Positions 44,083-52,382 of a stretch of DNA of 64,000 nt are shown here, in pieces (position 1 is the stretch's first letter; the number at the start of each line of letters is the position of its first letter). The notes below the pieces were generated by a model. The model was not told the origin of the DNA, ran no database searches, and saw only the letters and a program-made list of their open reading frames with translations. The stretch is from the NCBI GenBank assembly GCA_937873665.1, contig CALMYW010000394.1, positions 930,001 to 994,000 on the forward strand. Direction: 5' to 3'. Both the position numbers and the translations under genes were made by a program. The stretch is from an uncultured Sphingorhabdus sp. (GTDB lineage: Bacteria; Pseudomonadota; Alphaproteobacteria; Sphingomonadales; Sphingomonadaceae).

Positions 44083-45279
44083 ATGGCGCTGACAGTATTG
44101 AAAGTGAAGAATGCGAAGCCCGGTCGCCATGTCGATGGCAGGGGCTTGTGCCTGGTCGTGAAGCCCAGCGGCGCGCGCACCTGGGTGCTGCGTATGCAGT
44201 TGAAAGGCCACCGCCGCGACTATGGACTGGGATCGGCGCATGATGTTTCGCTGGCAGATGCCAGAACAGCGGCAGCCGAATTGCGCCGCCGGGTTCGTGA
44301 AGGCTTCGATCCTGTCGCCGAGCGGCGAAAGGCGCGCAAAGTCATTCCGACCTTCGAAGCTGCAACCCGCACCTGCCATGAAACCCTGGGTGACGGCTGG
44401 AAGGACGGACATCATGTCCGCTGGCTATCTGGCTTTGAGCGACACCTCTTTCCGCGCATCGGCAAGAAGCCGGTCGACAAGGTGGACAGCGCCTGCGTCG
44501 TTGAGGCGCTGTCCCCGATATGGCTGGAGATACCGGAAACAGCGCGGCGCTTGCTCCAGCGCATCGGCGTAGTGCTCGATTTCGCGCATGTGAAAGGCTG
44601 GGTGCCGGAAGAGGTCTCGTTGCGTTCGGTGCGCAAGGGCCTGCCGCGTCAAAACGACAAACGCGGGCACATGGAGGCCATGCCCTATGCCGATGTCCCG
44701 GCGCTGATGCGGAAGCTTGCCGCCGCGTCCCCAACGACCGGACGCGATGCCCTGCGCTTCACTATCTACAACGCCGTGCGGTCCAACGAGACGCGCCTTG
44801 CAGTATGGACCGAGTTCGACCTGGAAAATGCGGTATGGACCATTCCCGCCGAACGGATGAAGGCTGGCGAAACCCACGTCGTGCCGCTTTCGGTGCCGGT
44901 TGTGGTACTGCTGCGCAAACGCTGGAATGAGCGAACCAGTGAAATTGGCTTGGTCTTTTCCAATGATGGCAAGAAGCCCATCAGCGACATGACCATGACC
45001 AAGCTGCTGCGCGACGATGGCTTTGCCAGCATCACCGTACACGGTTTCCGGTCCACTTTCACGGACTGGGCCGCCGAATGCACCGACTGCCCCAAGGAGG
45101 TTGCTGACAAGGCCCTCGCCCACAAGCTGCCCAACAAGGTCGAAGCCGCCTACCGCCGAACCGATTTCTTCGCGAAGCGCCGCAGCTTGATGAAGCAATG
45201 GGCGGATTATCTGGGCAATTGCACCCCGGTAGCGAAACCGGGGGCAGCCGAGCCTATTCAGGCTCGCGCTGCCGCATGA
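44083..45279 (+). CDS. int: Tyrosine-type site-specific integrase (P4-type)
   Basis: 398 residues. N-terminal arm-binding domain of DUF4102 type (LTVLKVKNAKPGRHVDGRGL), core-binding SAM-like domain (about 95-180), and catalytic domain with Arg in NAVRSNETRLAVW, HxxR in VHGFRSTF, second His in ALAHKLPNK and Tyr in AAYRRTDF, so the active site is complete. It would catalyse integration or excision of a genomic island. No tRNA gene adjoins. The excisionase-like genes downstream point in the opposite direction and overlap its 3' end. Confidence 0.93.
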   Translation: MALTVLKVKNAKPGRHVDGRGLCLVVKPSGARTWVLRMQLKGHRRDYGLGSAHDVSLADARTAAAELRRRVREGFDPVAERRKARKVIPTFEAATRTCHETLGDGWKDGHHVRWLSGFERHLFPRIGKKPVDKVDSACVVEALSPIWLEIPETARRLLQRIGVVLDFAHVKGWVPEEVSLRSVRKGLPRQNDKRGHMEAMPYADVPALMRKLAAASPTTGRDALRFTIYNAVRSNETRLAVWTEFDLENAVWTIPAERMKAGETHVVPLSVPVVVLLRKRWNERTSEIGLVFSNDGKKPISDMTMTKLLRDDGFASITVHGFRSTFTDWAAECTDCPKEVADKALAHKLPNKVEAAYRRTDFFAKRRSLMKQWADYLGNCTPVAKPGAAEPIQARAAA

Positions 45280-45448
45280 CCAGTTCGTGCAGACTGACAG
45301 TCATGATGCGGGTCGACTTGCCAAGCTTGATGGCCTCGATCTCGCCCGACGCAATCAGTTCGTAGAGCTTGGTGCGACCGACGCCGATCATGCGGGCTGC
45401 GTCATTGACCTTAACGCAGATCGGCTCGACCGGGGGCGGCGGTTTCAC
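45254..45448 (-). CDS. Excisionase-like helix-turn-helix DNA-binding protein
   Basis: 64 residues. The MerR-like HTH_17 pattern is clear: VNDAARMIGVGRTKLYELIASGEIEAIKLG. Such small proteins serve as excisionases or transcription factors for integrative elements. It overlaps the preceding AlpA-like gene by four bases and runs 26 bases into the antisense of the integrase 3' end. Confidence 0.82.
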   Translation of the reverse strand: MKPPPPVEPICVKVNDAARMIGVGRTKLYELIASGEIEAIKLGKSTRIMTVSLHELVMRQREPE

Positions 45449-45651
45449 TGTGTCGCACCCTCATTCCGATATGAGGCCGGATCATCGATCCAGCAATTGA
45501 CGGCGGATTCCCGCCAGCCCGCGCCGTGCACGCTGATCTTCACTTGGGACGGGAAAGTTCCCTCGGCGATCTTGCGATACATGGTGGATCGGGACAGCCC
45601 GGTTCGAGCGAGGACGGTCTTCAGGCGGATGATCTTGTCAGAGTTGGACAT
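45445..45651 (-). CDS. AlpA-family phage-type regulatory protein
   Basis: 68 residues. IIRLKTVLARTGLSRSTMYRKIAEGTFPSQ is the AlpA HTH, which in P4-like elements activates integrase or excision functions. A longer reading frame starts earlier but lacks homology and an RBS; MSNSDK at 45651 was chosen. It forms a pair with the excisionase-like gene and probably controls the neighbouring integrase. Confidence 0.82.
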   Translation of the reverse strand: MSNSDKIIRLKTVLARTGLSRSTMYRKIAEGTFPSQVKISVHGAGWRESAVNCWIDDPASYRNEGATQ

Positions 45652-46015
45652 GGGACTTGCTTCCATTCGTTGGCAGTTACTGGTGCCCCCTGACCCAAGA
45701 ATTTCGCCAGAAGGCATCAAGCGCAACAAAATTCGCCGTCTCTGGTATGGCCATCGCAAGAGCGGATAGAATAACTTGCGGAAGGATAGAAACGGATACG
45801 GAAGAGCAGAGAAGACAACGGACGCAAGCACCGGGTGCCTTCAGGCCGAGTTTCTGTGAGGTGATCGGAGCCGACGCGGTGTTAAGTTGGGAAATCTGCG
45901 CACAAGCGGCGGATATTTGCGTCACACCGAGCGACGTTTGCGCGCGAATCGGCAGAAGGCAGACGGTTCGTGTTGAGGCCGCGATGCTACAGCGAGATGT
46001 CCTTACCAATTAAGA
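45652..46015. other. Non-coding stretch downstream of the integrase module
   Basis: 364 bases between the AlpA-like gene and the MarR gene. No open frame with family resemblance, no tRNA, no inverted terminal repeats. It must contain the promoter of the AlpA-like gene. It may also hold the far boundary of the remnant element, but nothing in the sequence marks it. Confidence 0.5.
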
Positions 46016-46468
46016 CTAGGGATCCAGATTTGCGGTCATTGTGCTTAGCAGAAGCCGCACGGTTGCAATCTCTTCTATTGAAAAGCCTGCGAGCAATCGT
46101 TCGTAAATGGCGTCCGCCTCTTCGCGCAACGAAGGGAGTATGCTCACTGCCTTGGGCAGCAGGTGCAGCGTCCACACCCGGCGATTGCCTTCAACGGCGC
46201 GGCGCTCGACATACTCCGCCCTTTCGAGCTGGTCGATGACATGGCCTACGCTAGCGCGTTCCAGTTCGAGACACTTCGCAAGCTCGGTCTGGGTAAGACC
46301 CGGCGTTCGAAAGATGTAGGCAAGCGCGCGCCATTGGGTGCGGGTCAGACCGAACCTGGCGGTCGAGGCGTCGAACAAGCGGCGGAGCTTGCGCGGCACT
46401 TCCTCGACGAGGAACACTAGCTCGTCGGCATCGGTCACATAACTGAGCGGGTCGAACTGGTGAGGCAT
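46016..46468 (-). CDS. MarR family transcriptional regulator
   Basis: 150 residues, winged-helix MarR fold: ARFGLTRTQWRALAYIFRTP, then TQTELAKCLELERASVGHVI and AEYVERRAVEGNRRVWTL for the wing. It is divergent from the hydrolase remnant/thioesterase locus. The intergenic region has the semi-palindrome GTAATCGATCTTAC. A related site precedes the second copy of that locus at 61.9 kb, so one MarR protein may control both. Confidence 0.88.
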   Translation of the reverse strand: MPHQFDPLSYVTDADELVFLVEEVPRKLRRLFDASTARFGLTRTQWRALAYIFRTPGLTQTELAKCLELERASVGHVIDQLERAEYVERRAVEGNRRVWTLHLLPKAVSILPSLREEADAIYERLLAGFSIEEIATVRLLLSTMTANLDP

Positions 46469-46513
46469 TGCGCGCATCCTATACGCAATTGACGCAAGTG
46501 AACAGACTTTACT

Positions 46514-46527
46514 GTAATCGATCTTAC
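46514..46527. promoter_or_regulatory. MarR-type operator candidate (copy A)
   Basis: GTAA-TCGATC-TTAC lies between marR and the hydrolase remnant. The homologous position before the second locus (61941-61956) shows TGTAAGATATATTACA, keeping the GTAA/TTAC arms. Conservation between the copies supports a binding site. Confidence 0.5.
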
Positions 46528-46541
46528 TTTATGATAAGCGC

Positions 46542-46886
46542 ATGTCGAGTTTACCCGTTACCCATTTTGGACACTCCGATCACGCCATTGCCGCGCTGAT
46601 CGAAGGGGCCGAGTGCGGTATGCCTCTTTTGCTCGCTCATGGCGGTGGTCAAACCAAGCGGGCGTGGAAGCGCCTCTCGGCGACGCTGGCCCATTTAATC
46701 TGCGGAGGATCGCACGACCTCGTTTCGCCTGAAGTGGTTGTGAACGGCCGCGAGTTAGTACGCCACGCTGAATATGGCGACATAGCCGATGCAACGCATT
46801 TGGTGGTCGGCGATCGGAATGACGCCTTTGGCGATGCGATCCTCGATTTTCTGAGACGCGCTCATGGGAATGGGATTGCGGCATGA
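46542..46886 (+). pseudogene. Alpha/beta hydrolase with an in-frame internal deletion (copy A)
   Basis: 114 residues in frame. The first half (PLLLAHGGGQTKRAWKR) matches the oxyanion region of the intact hydrolase at 60903-61760, and the second (GGSHDLVSPE...HLVVGDRNDAF) matches its C terminus. About 170 residues in between, including the nucleophile Ser99 elbow, are missing. The frame is open from start to stop and its TGA overlaps the thioesterase ATG. It is not a working hydrolase, but the frame keeps coupling translation to the thioesterase. Confidence 0.82.
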
Positions 46887-47296
46887 GCGAGCAGGCAGCA
46901 GGAATGGATATCGAACAACTCCGCGCCATGTTGCAGATTGCACCGTTCCATCGCTGGCTCGGGCTGGATATCGCTGAACTCACCGACAAGGAACTTATCC
47001 TCGAAATGCCGTGGCGGGATGAGATCGTCTCCAATCCGGTAATCGGGTCGGCGCATGGCGGCATCCTTTCGGCGCTGATCGACCTGACCGGCCTGTATGC
47101 GATCAACGCGCTGGGCGGATCGGCGCGGGCAACCGCCGATATGCGGGTTGATTTCCACCGTCCGGCGACATCGGGTCCGCTGCGCGCGATTGGGCGTGTG
47201 GTGAAACTGGGAAAGCAGATTAGCGTCGCGGAAACTCGGATCGAGGACGCTGATGGCAGGCTGCTTGCGAGCGGACGTGGCGCCTATGTCGGTTAG
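46883..47296 (+). CDS. PaaI-family hotdog thioesterase (copy A)
   Basis: 137 residues. SAHGGILSALIDLTGLYAIN is the catalytic HGG loop and helix, followed by ATADMRVDFHRPATSG. It differs from the copy at 62119-62532 at only 13 of 137 positions by my reading. It would hydrolyse an aryl- or acyl-CoA. Start ATG overlaps the remnant hydrolase stop. Divergent MarR regulator upstream. Confidence 0.9.
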   Translation: MSEQAAGMDIEQLRAMLQIAPFHRWLGLDIAELTDKELILEMPWRDEIVSNPVIGSAHGGILSALIDLTGLYAINALGGSARATADMRVDFHRPATSGPLRAIGRVVKLGKQISVAETRIEDADGRLLASGRGAYVG

Positions 47297-47360
47297 CATG
47301 TGCGCCCTCTAATCGAAGTAACGCACGACAATCTCAGACTTATGTCAATTGGAGAAAATG

Positions 47361-48134
47361 ATGCAGAACGACTCAAGTGCGTCCGAACCCCGCCCGGCTG
47401 CCACGATCCTCCTGCTCCGCGATACCCCTGAGTTTCAGGTGCTTATGGTCAAGCGGCACCAGCAGATCGATTTCGCTTCGGGCGCGCTGGTTTTTCCGGG
47501 CGGCAAGCTGCACCAGGGGGATGCCGACCCTGCCTGGGCAGACCATGCCAGCGGCTGGGAGCTGTTCGACGAGGTTCAGCGAAAGCTGCGCATCGCCGCG
47601 ATCCGCGAAGTGTTCGAAGAGGCCGGGATTCTGCTGGCGCACCATCGCAATGGGACACTCTTCGAAATGGTTTGCGACCCGGATGTTCGCGCGAAGGTCG
47701 ATCGAGGAGAGCTTGAATTCATCGAGGTGGTGCGTGACTTGGATGTGCAGCTGCAGCTTGATTCGCTTGGCATTTTTGCCCGTTGGATCACTCCGCCAAT
47801 CATGCCCAAGCGGTTCGACACTTTTTTCTATGTTGCTCACGCCCCCGCAAACCAGCTCGCAGCCTGCGATGGACACGAAACTGTCGATGCAGAATGGATC
47901 GCGCCGAAAGAGGTCTTACGTCTAGCTGAGAGCGGAGAACGCACTGTTATTTTCCCGACCCGGATGAATGTGCAATTGCTGGCCGAAGCGTGCGATTCAG
48001 CGGATTGCATGCGGCGCGCAGAAGAACGGCCGCTGGTTCCTGTACTTCCTCGCCTTGAGGAACGCGATGGCCGACGGGTTCTGGTGATTCCTGAGGATGC
48101 CGGCTATGGATCCGTTGTTGAAATCGTTGGCTAG
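47361..48134 (+). CDS. NUDIX hydrolase
   Basis: 257 residues. The Nudix box reads REVFEEAGI (AIREVFEEAGILLA, about 83-96), with the usual Gly about ten residues earlier in a longer loop. The length and layout recall the NUDT7/NUDT19-type group acting on CoA derivatives or other nucleotides. GGAG six bases before the ATG at 47361 supports this start. It converges on, and overlaps by four bases, the alpha/beta hydrolase gene. Confidence 0.85.
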   Translation: MQNDSSASEPRPAATILLLRDTPEFQVLMVKRHQQIDFASGALVFPGGKLHQGDADPAWADHASGWELFDEVQRKLRIAAIREVFEEAGILLAHHRNGTLFEMVCDPDVRAKVDRGELEFIEVVRDLDVQLQLDSLGIFARWITPPIMPKRFDTFFYVAHAPANQLAACDGHETVDAEWIAPKEVLRLAESGERTVIFPTRMNVQLLAEACDSADCMRRAEERPLVPVLPRLEERDGRRVLVIPEDAGYGSVVEIVG

Positions 48135-49132
48135 CATTCTCTCCTCCGGCTCGACGTACAGGTCCACATTTCCAGCACCGACCGGATTGCCGCCACGAAA
48201 GCGAGTGGTTCATCAAGCATAAGGTGATGCCGCGCGCCGGGTACGGCGATGATCGGGATATCCGCGCCGCCCAGCTCTTGCACAAAATCTCGGGAATCAC
48301 GGGTGAAGAGCAGACTATCCTCCCCGTGAATGATCGCTTTTCGCCCTGGGGCATTGATCAGTTTTGGGCCAATGCTTAGCCAGTCGGCCCGCGCATTGTC
48401 GCGCTTGAAAACGTCGGGTGAGAACTTCCAGGTCCAGCCTTGCTCCACCCGGCGCAACGAATGATAGGCCATATAGTCCATTAAGAAGGGTTGCCCGACT
48501 CGCTGGGGGGGCGAAAGCCTGAAGCGGTCGCGGGCCGCAGCGAAATCGGGGTAGATACGGAGCGGCTTGTCGGGATCGCCAGAGCCGGGGCTGGTGTGAC
48601 CGCCCGCCCAGAATGCCTCGAGCATCGCTGGACGCAAGGTCATCATGTCGCAGATGGCTGCTCCGGCGAAAAGCCCTGGCGCTTGATCGAGCGCCTCCAG
48701 CGCGACGCTGGCCCCGAAACTGTGAGCGACGATGAACGGCTTGCGCCCATTGTCGAGCAAGCCAAGCGCTCGTGCCACCCCGATCATCTCGCCACCGCGC
48801 GCTGTCATATCGCAGTTCGCGCGCACGCCGCTGTCGCCCATCGCGGAAAGATCGTAGGCAACAACGTCGAAATCTTCGGCCAGAAATGGCGCGATGAAAG
48901 CGAAGCAGCGTGCGTGGGCAAGAAAGCCGTGGGTCATCAGTACCGGAGGTTTCCCGCGTTGACCCCACCGGAAATAGTGTATGGAGATGCCATCAACCTC
49001 GACAAATCCTTCCTCGCGCGGAACCGCCAAGGCATCGACAAACCACTTCGGCAAACTGTTCTGATCGCCCGCCCAGGTCGGGTCGATATCGCCAAGGCCG
49101 TTGATCGCATCAGTGGGCAAGAATTCTTCCAA
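48131..49132 (-). CDS. Alpha/beta hydrolase
   Basis: 333 residues. GKPPVLMTHGFLAHARCFAF gives the HG oxyanion loop. The nucleophile elbow is IVAHSFGASVAL (Ser in AHSFG). The His appears in PGARHHLMLDEP. It is a typical soluble serine hydrolase, possibly hydrolysing the ester or lactone made by the Baeyer-Villiger monooxygenase encoded immediately upstream on the same strand (nine-base gap). Confidence 0.88.
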   Translation of the reverse strand: MEEFLPTDAINGLGDIDPTWAGDQNSLPKWFVDALAVPREEGFVEVDGISIHYFRWGQRGKPPVLMTHGFLAHARCFAFIAPFLAEDFDVVAYDLSAMGDSGVRANCDMTARGGEMIGVARALGLLDNGRKPFIVAHSFGASVALEALDQAPGLFAGAAICDMMTLRPAMLEAFWAGGHTSPGSGDPDKPLRIYPDFAAARDRFRLSPPQRVGQPFLMDYMAYHSLRRVEQGWTWKFSPDVFKRDNARADWLSIGPKLINAPGRKAIIHGEDSLLFTRDSRDFVQELGGADIPIIAVPGARHHLMLDEPLAFVAAIRSVLEMWTCTSSRRREC

Positions 49133-49141
49133 TCGAAATCA

Positions 49142-50749
49142 TCAAGGGGTAAAAACAAATCCGCGATAGCCGTTCGCGGCAACCTCGTCGCAGATCTGGG
49201 AATAGGCGGCGACGCTCGGAAAGTTGATGAGCTGGCGCTTCTTGCCCGGAACGTTATCGCCCATGTACCAGGACTTGGCCTTGGGGAAGAGAGTCATAGC
49301 GCCGATTTGTTCGACCATTCCGGTCCATTCGCGTTCCGCCTCCGCATCCGGCTCAAAGCGCGAAAACCCATTTTCTCTCAGATAAACAAGAAATCCGGTT
49401 GTCCAGTCACCCTGCTGCTCGGCCGAGGTCGGGCCATTCGAAAAGCCGGATGGGCTCAACGGGCCATAATGAAAGATCATGTTCGGGAACCCGCAGACCG
49501 AGTTGCCAAGATAGGCACGGACACCATCGGTCCAGGCCTCTCCAAGACTGAGGCCCTGCAGGCCGCGAATGTCCATGTCGATTAGTCCGCCGCTGCCCGC
49601 ATCGAACCCGGTGGCAAAGACGATGATATCGCATGCGACCAATCCGGCCGCGGTTTGAATGCCCTCAGGGGCGATGCGCGTGATCGGATCCTGCTTGAGA
49701 TCGACCAGGGAGACATTGTCCTGCGCGAAAATTTCATAATAATTCTGTTCGAGCGACGGGCGCTTGGTGCCGAAGGGGTGCGGTGGTTCGGTGGGTGCCA
49801 GAACCTCGTGCAACGATGGATCGGTGATCCTCGCGCGGACCTTGTCGCGCCAGAAATCATATGCGAAGCGATTGGCCCGTTCGTCGGTCAGCAGGTCGGC
49901 GAAATTGTTGAACCAGAACCGAAGGCCACCGGCTCGCCACAAACGCTCATAGCTCGCTTCGCGCTCGGCTGCGTCAACATCGAGCGTGTTTGCGTCCAGA
50001 CGATTGGCATCAAACCCGCCGCTCGTGTGGCGTCGTGCATCGAAGATGGCGGGATAGCCGGGTTTTTCCTGCACCTGTTGCTCAGTTGTCAGGCATTGCT
50101 GCTGCATCGGCAGGGCAAGGATCGGCGTGCGCTGGAACAGGGTCAGCTGGGCGGCCTCGCGTGCCGCTTCCTGTGCGACCTGAACGCCGCTCGCGCCAGT
50201 GCCAATGATTGCAACCCGTTTTCCGGCAAAGGAAAGACCACCTTGGGGCCAGTGCGCGGTGTGATGCTGTTCGCCCTCGAAGGTCTCTTTGCCCGCAATG
50301 TCAGGGGTATAGGATTTGGCGGCAAAACCGGCGCAGGGGAACAGGAAGCGCGTGCGCAGTTCCTCTCCGTTTGCGGTTTCGACATGCCATTGATTGCTTT
50401 CAGCATCGAACCGCGCGCCCGACACGCGGGTTCCCATGGTCATGTCAGGCCACAGGTCGAGCTTGTCGCAGACGTACTGAAAATAGGCGCGCAATTCGGC
50501 GCCAGACGGAAATCGCTCGCTCCACGTCCAACCCTGCCAAAGCTCGGGCAGCGAAAATTCATAGATCGGGACGTGGGAATCGACTCGGGCACCGGGATAG
50601 CAGTTCCAGTACCAGATGCCGCCGGGCTGCTCCGCAGCATCAATCAGTTTCACGCGGAACCCGGCCTGACGCAGGCGGTGCAGCAGATAGATTCCGCTGA
50701 AACCGGCACCGATGATGAGTGCATCGAGTTCTGCGTTCTTGTCACTCAT
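49142..50749 (-). CDS. Baeyer-Villiger-type flavin monooxygenase
   Basis: 535 residues. FAD Rossmann motif GAGFSG (14-19), the Baeyer-Villiger fingerprint FxGxxxHxxxW (F157, G159, H163, W167 in TFEGEQHHTAHWPQ), and the NADPH motif GTGASG (183-188). It inserts oxygen next to a ketone to give an ester or lactone. The start overlaps the acyl-CoA synthetase stop by four bases, so the two are coupled. Confidence 0.92.
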   Translation of the reverse strand: MSDKNAELDALIIGAGFSGIYLLHRLRQAGFRVKLIDAAEQPGGIWYWNCYPGARVDSHVPIYEFSLPELWQGWTWSERFPSGAELRAYFQYVCDKLDLWPDMTMGTRVSGARFDAESNQWHVETANGEELRTRFLFPCAGFAAKSYTPDIAGKETFEGEQHHTAHWPQGGLSFAGKRVAIIGTGASGVQVAQEAAREAAQLTLFQRTPILALPMQQQCLTTEQQVQEKPGYPAIFDARRHTSGGFDANRLDANTLDVDAAEREASYERLWRAGGLRFWFNNFADLLTDERANRFAYDFWRDKVRARITDPSLHEVLAPTEPPHPFGTKRPSLEQNYYEIFAQDNVSLVDLKQDPITRIAPEGIQTAAGLVACDIIVFATGFDAGSGGLIDMDIRGLQGLSLGEAWTDGVRAYLGNSVCGFPNMIFHYGPLSPSGFSNGPTSAEQQGDWTTGFLVYLRENGFSRFEPDAEAEREWTGMVEQIGAMTLFPKAKSWYMGDNVPGKKRQLINFPSVAAYSQICDEVAANGYRGFVFTP

Positions 50750-52359
50750 CGGGCGTTGCTCAATGCGACTGCAAGTTCGGCCGCGCCCTTATAGTCGGCC
50801 TTGCCATTGGGCGCGCGCAGCGCGCTATCGGTTGCGAAAACCGCCTTTGGGGTCTTGTAGCCGGCCAGCTTGCCCCGGACATGATCCTTGAGCGCCTGCT
50901 CATCCAGCGTTGCTCCTGCGCGGAGATGAACCACGGCGGTGACCGCCTGACCCCACTTGTCATCGGGTACGCCGACAACCAGAGCATCCTCGATCGCCGG
51001 ATGGGTCTTGAGCACTTCCTCCACTTCTTCGGGAAAGACCTTTTCGCCCGCCGTATTGATGCACACGCTGCCCCGGCCTAGCAAGGTCAGGCTGCCATCT
51101 TTTTCGACCGTGCACCAGTCGCCCGGAATCGAATAACGAACCCCATTGATGGTCTTGAACGTCCGCGCAGATTTCTCGGGATCCTTGTAGTAGGCCAGCG
51201 GGATCGGTCCCTTGAGGGCGATGAAGCCCGGCACGCCGCTGCCGGGTGGGACGGGTTGGTCCTTTTCATCGAACACATCGCACATTCCGCCGATGGTGAA
51301 CTTTGCGGTTTCCGTGCTGCCGGCAGCGGTCGTCACCGAACGACCAAAACCGAGTCCCTCGGAGGCTCCGAAGCTGTCCATCAGGGCCACTTGCGGAATG
51401 TGGCGGATCAGGCCCTGTTTGACCTCTTTGCTCCACATCACGCCAGACGAAACGATGGTTATCAGGCTCGACGTATCGAATTTGCCCGGTGCGGCGTCCA
51501 GGGCCTTGAGCATTGGTTTGGCGAAGGCATCGCCGACGATCGCAATCGACTGCACCTTGTTCCGCTCAACCGCTTGCCACAATTCGTCCGCGTCCAGCGA
51601 AGCATTGTCCAGCGTTACGATACACCCGCCAGAAGCAAGAGTCCCGATCGCGGTGATGAAGCCAGTTCCGTGCATCAAGGGACAGGCAGGCAAGGTCATC
51701 CGTCCAGGCCCGTCGGCGCGGATCAGAGCGAGCGCCGCCTCAATACTGTCCGGCGTCGGACCGAGCAGACGTTGCGCATCGAGTTGGGCCTCGCGCATAT
51801 CGGTGTGGCGCCAGATTACGCCCTTGGGCATGCCGGTCGTTCCGCCGGTGTAGATGAACAGCTCGTCATGCGGCGACCGTTCGATTCCCAGCGGCAAGCC
51901 GTCGCCCGTTTGGGCAAGCTGTTCATAGGCAATCGCAAACGGAGCTTTCGCCGCTTCCTCGCCGATTTCGACGAACAACCGCACCTTTTGCAGCCGGTCT
52001 TTGAGTTCGACAATGCAATCGCGGAATTCGGAGCTGTAGAAAACGACTTCGCTGTCGGAATCGTCGAAAATGTAGAACACCTCATCCGGGCGATAGCGAT
52101 AGTTGATGTTCACATGAGTGAAACGACCCTTGAAACAGGCGGCCATCAGTTCGCCGTATTCTGGCCGGTTGCGCATGTAAAACGCCACCTTGGTCCCCGG
52201 TGCAAGTCCTTGAGCAGCAAGGGCTCGGGCAATGTTGTTCGATCGGGCGCCCATTTGCGCCCAAGTAATCATGCGTGTGCCGTGGATCAGGGCTGGGGCA
52301 GTCGCGGGCAGAACCGACTCGATCGCATCGAGAATGTCGCCCAGATTCCATTGCGCCAT
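50746..52359 (-). CDS. Acyl-CoA synthetase (AMP-binding, class I)
   Basis: About 537 residues. The AMP-binding P-loop ELFIYTGGTTGMPKGVIW, the late motif LLGRGSVCINTAGEKVFPEE, and the C-terminal domain with Lys in APNGKADYKGA are present. Its start at MAQWNLGDIL was chosen because AGAGGAGAG precedes it; a longer frame upstream has no site. It resembles synthetases of steroid and terpenoid degradation clusters. It probably activates the acid arising from the oxidation steps. Confidence 0.9.
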   Translation of the reverse strand: MAQWNLGDILDAIESVLPATAPALIHGTRMITWAQMGARSNNIARALAAQGLAPGTKVAFYMRNRPEYGELMAACFKGRFTHVNINYRYRPDEVFYIFDDSDSEVVFYSSEFRDCIVELKDRLQKVRLFVEIGEEAAKAPFAIAYEQLAQTGDGLPLGIERSPHDELFIYTGGTTGMPKGVIWRHTDMREAQLDAQRLLGPTPDSIEAALALIRADGPGRMTLPACPLMHGTGFITAIGTLASGGCIVTLDNASLDADELWQAVERNKVQSIAIVGDAFAKPMLKALDAAPGKFDTSSLITIVSSGVMWSKEVKQGLIRHIPQVALMDSFGASEGLGFGRSVTTAAGSTETAKFTIGGMCDVFDEKDQPVPPGSGVPGFIALKGPIPLAYYKDPEKSARTFKTINGVRYSIPGDWCTVEKDGSLTLLGRGSVCINTAGEKVFPEEVEEVLKTHPAIEDALVVGVPDDKWGQAVTAVVHLRAGATLDEQALKDHVRGKLAGYKTPKAVFATDSALRAPNGKADYKGAAELAVALSNAR

Positions 52360-52382
52360 TCGAACTCTCCTCTCGCGAACAG

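Noticed and set aside
45652..46015. Toxin-antitoxin or small phage genes after the AlpA-like gene
   Set aside because: Open frames there have no ribosome binding site and no recognisable family; I see nothing to support a gene.
48491..50794. Two long plus-strand frames opposite the BVMO and alpha/beta hydrolase genes
   Set aside because: The minus-strand genes contain the full BVMO fingerprint and nucleophile elbow; the opposite frames are GC-driven.
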